A stretch of 6,596 nucleotides of DNA, taken from Paracoccaceae bacterium. Lineage in GTDB: Bacteria > Pseudomonadota > Alphaproteobacteria > Rhodobacterales > Rhodobacteraceae. The stretch's first letter is position 1. Every line of letters begins with the position of its first letter. This document shows, piece after piece, positions 6,112 through 6,596 of this stretch. The notes beneath the pieces are model-generated. The model was not told the origin of the DNA and searched no databases. It saw only the letters and a program-made list of their open reading frames with translations. Where the stretch lies: contig JAHRVZ010000196.1 in NCBI GenBank assembly GCA_019090405.1, forward strand, positions 1 to 6,596, given 5' to 3'. Position numbers and translations under genes: made by a program.

Positions 6112-6596
6112 TCAGTCCTCGGCCAGATTCAATGCTGCTATCGCGCTGACGCCCAATCCGGTGGTCGCAAACGGTCCACCATGGCACATATGCGCCCCAT
6201 CCTGCGGGTCCAGCGGATCTGAACTGGCCAATATTTCGTCGGCAAACTGTTCGGCATTATCCTGCGGGCGATAACCCAAAAAAGAGGCCGCTGCATTATC
6301 AACCGGGCTTCGGTCATTGGCCGACACGCCATATGCAATTGCAAACCCTGTGACCGGCGTATCTATCGAACGTTCGACCAACCGCACCAGATCAGCCTCA
6401 GACAACCAAGACCCCAGCGCCCGTGGATTGGTCACGGCAGCGCAGGACATGATACGCAAACACACGGCTTCGACACCGCGCTTTTCCCAATACATTCGCG
6501 CCAGGTCTTCGCTGAAACACTTGGCCAAACCATAAAACCCATCCGGGCGATGCGCGACATCCACGCCGATATGTTCATTCTTGGGATACATCCCAA
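6112..6596 (-). CDS. Uronate-dehydrogenase-like NAD-dependent epimerase/dehydratase-family protein, C-terminal part (truncated by window edge)
   Basis: The last 160 residues of an extended-type short-chain dehydrogenase; the frame stays open through the right edge, so the Met encoded at 6591 is internal. The closest family I recognise is bacterial uronate dehydrogenase, which oxidises D-galacturonate or D-glucuronate to the aldaro-lactone with NAD. Matching features are the MYPKNEHIG...RPDGFYGLAKCF block with the catalytic Tyr-x3-Lys pair (YGLAK), LRIMSC followed by NPRALGSW (an arginine in this stretch contacts the substrate carboxylate in characterised enzymes), GVSANDRSPVDN, and FLGYRPQDNAE. 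The NAD-binding N-terminus lies outside the window. The C-terminal tail after GPFATTG is somewhat longer than in the Agrobacterium enzyme. A lactone-producing dehydrogenase fits the neighbouring lactonase and dgoK, although it is transcribed convergently to them. Substrate specificity is inferred, and a related sugar dehydrogenase remains possible. Confidence 0.82.
   Translation of the reverse strand, partial: GMYPKNEHIGVDVAHRPDGFYGLAKCFSEDLARMYWEKRGVEAVCLRIMSCAAVTNPRALGSWLSEADLVRLVERSIDTPVTGFAIAYGVSANDRSPVDNAAASFLGYRPQDNAEQFADEILASSDPLDPQDGAHMCHGGPFATTGLGVSAIAALNLAED

Noticed and set aside
1..6596. Mobile element, defence system or CRISPR
   Set aside because: No transposase, integrase, nuclease, repeat array or terminal inverted repeats were seen; the gene content is ordinary carbon metabolism and its regulators.

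Overview
The window looks like chromosomal DNA of an alphaproteobacterium, most likely from the Rhodobacterales (roseobacter-type marine group). The evidence is the character of the proteins (a Rhodobacteraceae-like 2-dehydro-3-deoxygalactonokinase, SMP-30 lactonase and DadA-like oxidase), the moderate GC content, the ATGA stop/start overlaps inside the operon, and a TGTTAGCGCTAACA-type LacI-family operator of the kind used by alphaproteobacterial central-carbon regulators. No tRNA, rRNA, CRISPR, insertion sequence or phage gene was seen.

Layout. Positions 1-280 (minus) hold the first 93 codons of a glyceraldehyde-3-phosphate dehydrogenase gene (gap), running off the left edge. Positions 281-500 hold its promoter, with a near-perfect LacI-type operator in the -35/-10 spacer, and a separate hairpin-forming inverted repeat. 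Positions 501-1511 (minus) encode an AraC-family regulator. A 315-base divergent intergenic region (1512-1826) separates it from a LysR-family regulator (1827-2714, plus). Downstream on the plus strand is a compact catabolic cluster: dgoK (2830-3735), a severely shortened dgoA remnant (3732-3884) and an SMP-30/gluconolactonase-family lactonase (3881-4744). Convergent to this, on the minus strand, are a DadA-like FAD-dependent oxidoreductase (4760-6016) and the C-terminal part of a uronate-dehydrogenase-like NAD-dependent short-chain dehydrogenase (6112 to the right edge).

How the genes fit together. The plus-strand cluster matches the lower De Ley-Doudoroff (galactonate) route. A sugar lactone is opened by the SMP-30 lactonase, the aldonate is dehydrated (dehydratase not in this window), DgoK phosphorylates 2-keto-3-deoxygalactonate, and DgoA should cleave the product to pyruvate and glyceraldehyde-3-phosphate, the substrate of gap. 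A dehydrogenase like the one at the right edge can supply the lactone.

The most notable observation is that dgoA is reduced to a 50-codon in-frame ORF. It joins the first ~7 residues of the aldolase to its last ~40 and has lost the catalytic core, yet keeps the 4-base overlaps with both neighbours. In addition, dgoK has no in-frame ATG or GTG before its conserved core. The best-supported start is a CTG with a well-placed AGGAG Shine-Dalgarno. Together these suggest a sugar-acid pathway that is being remodelled or is decaying, or one that depends on an aldolase encoded elsewhere. Nothing in the window supports a wholly new system.
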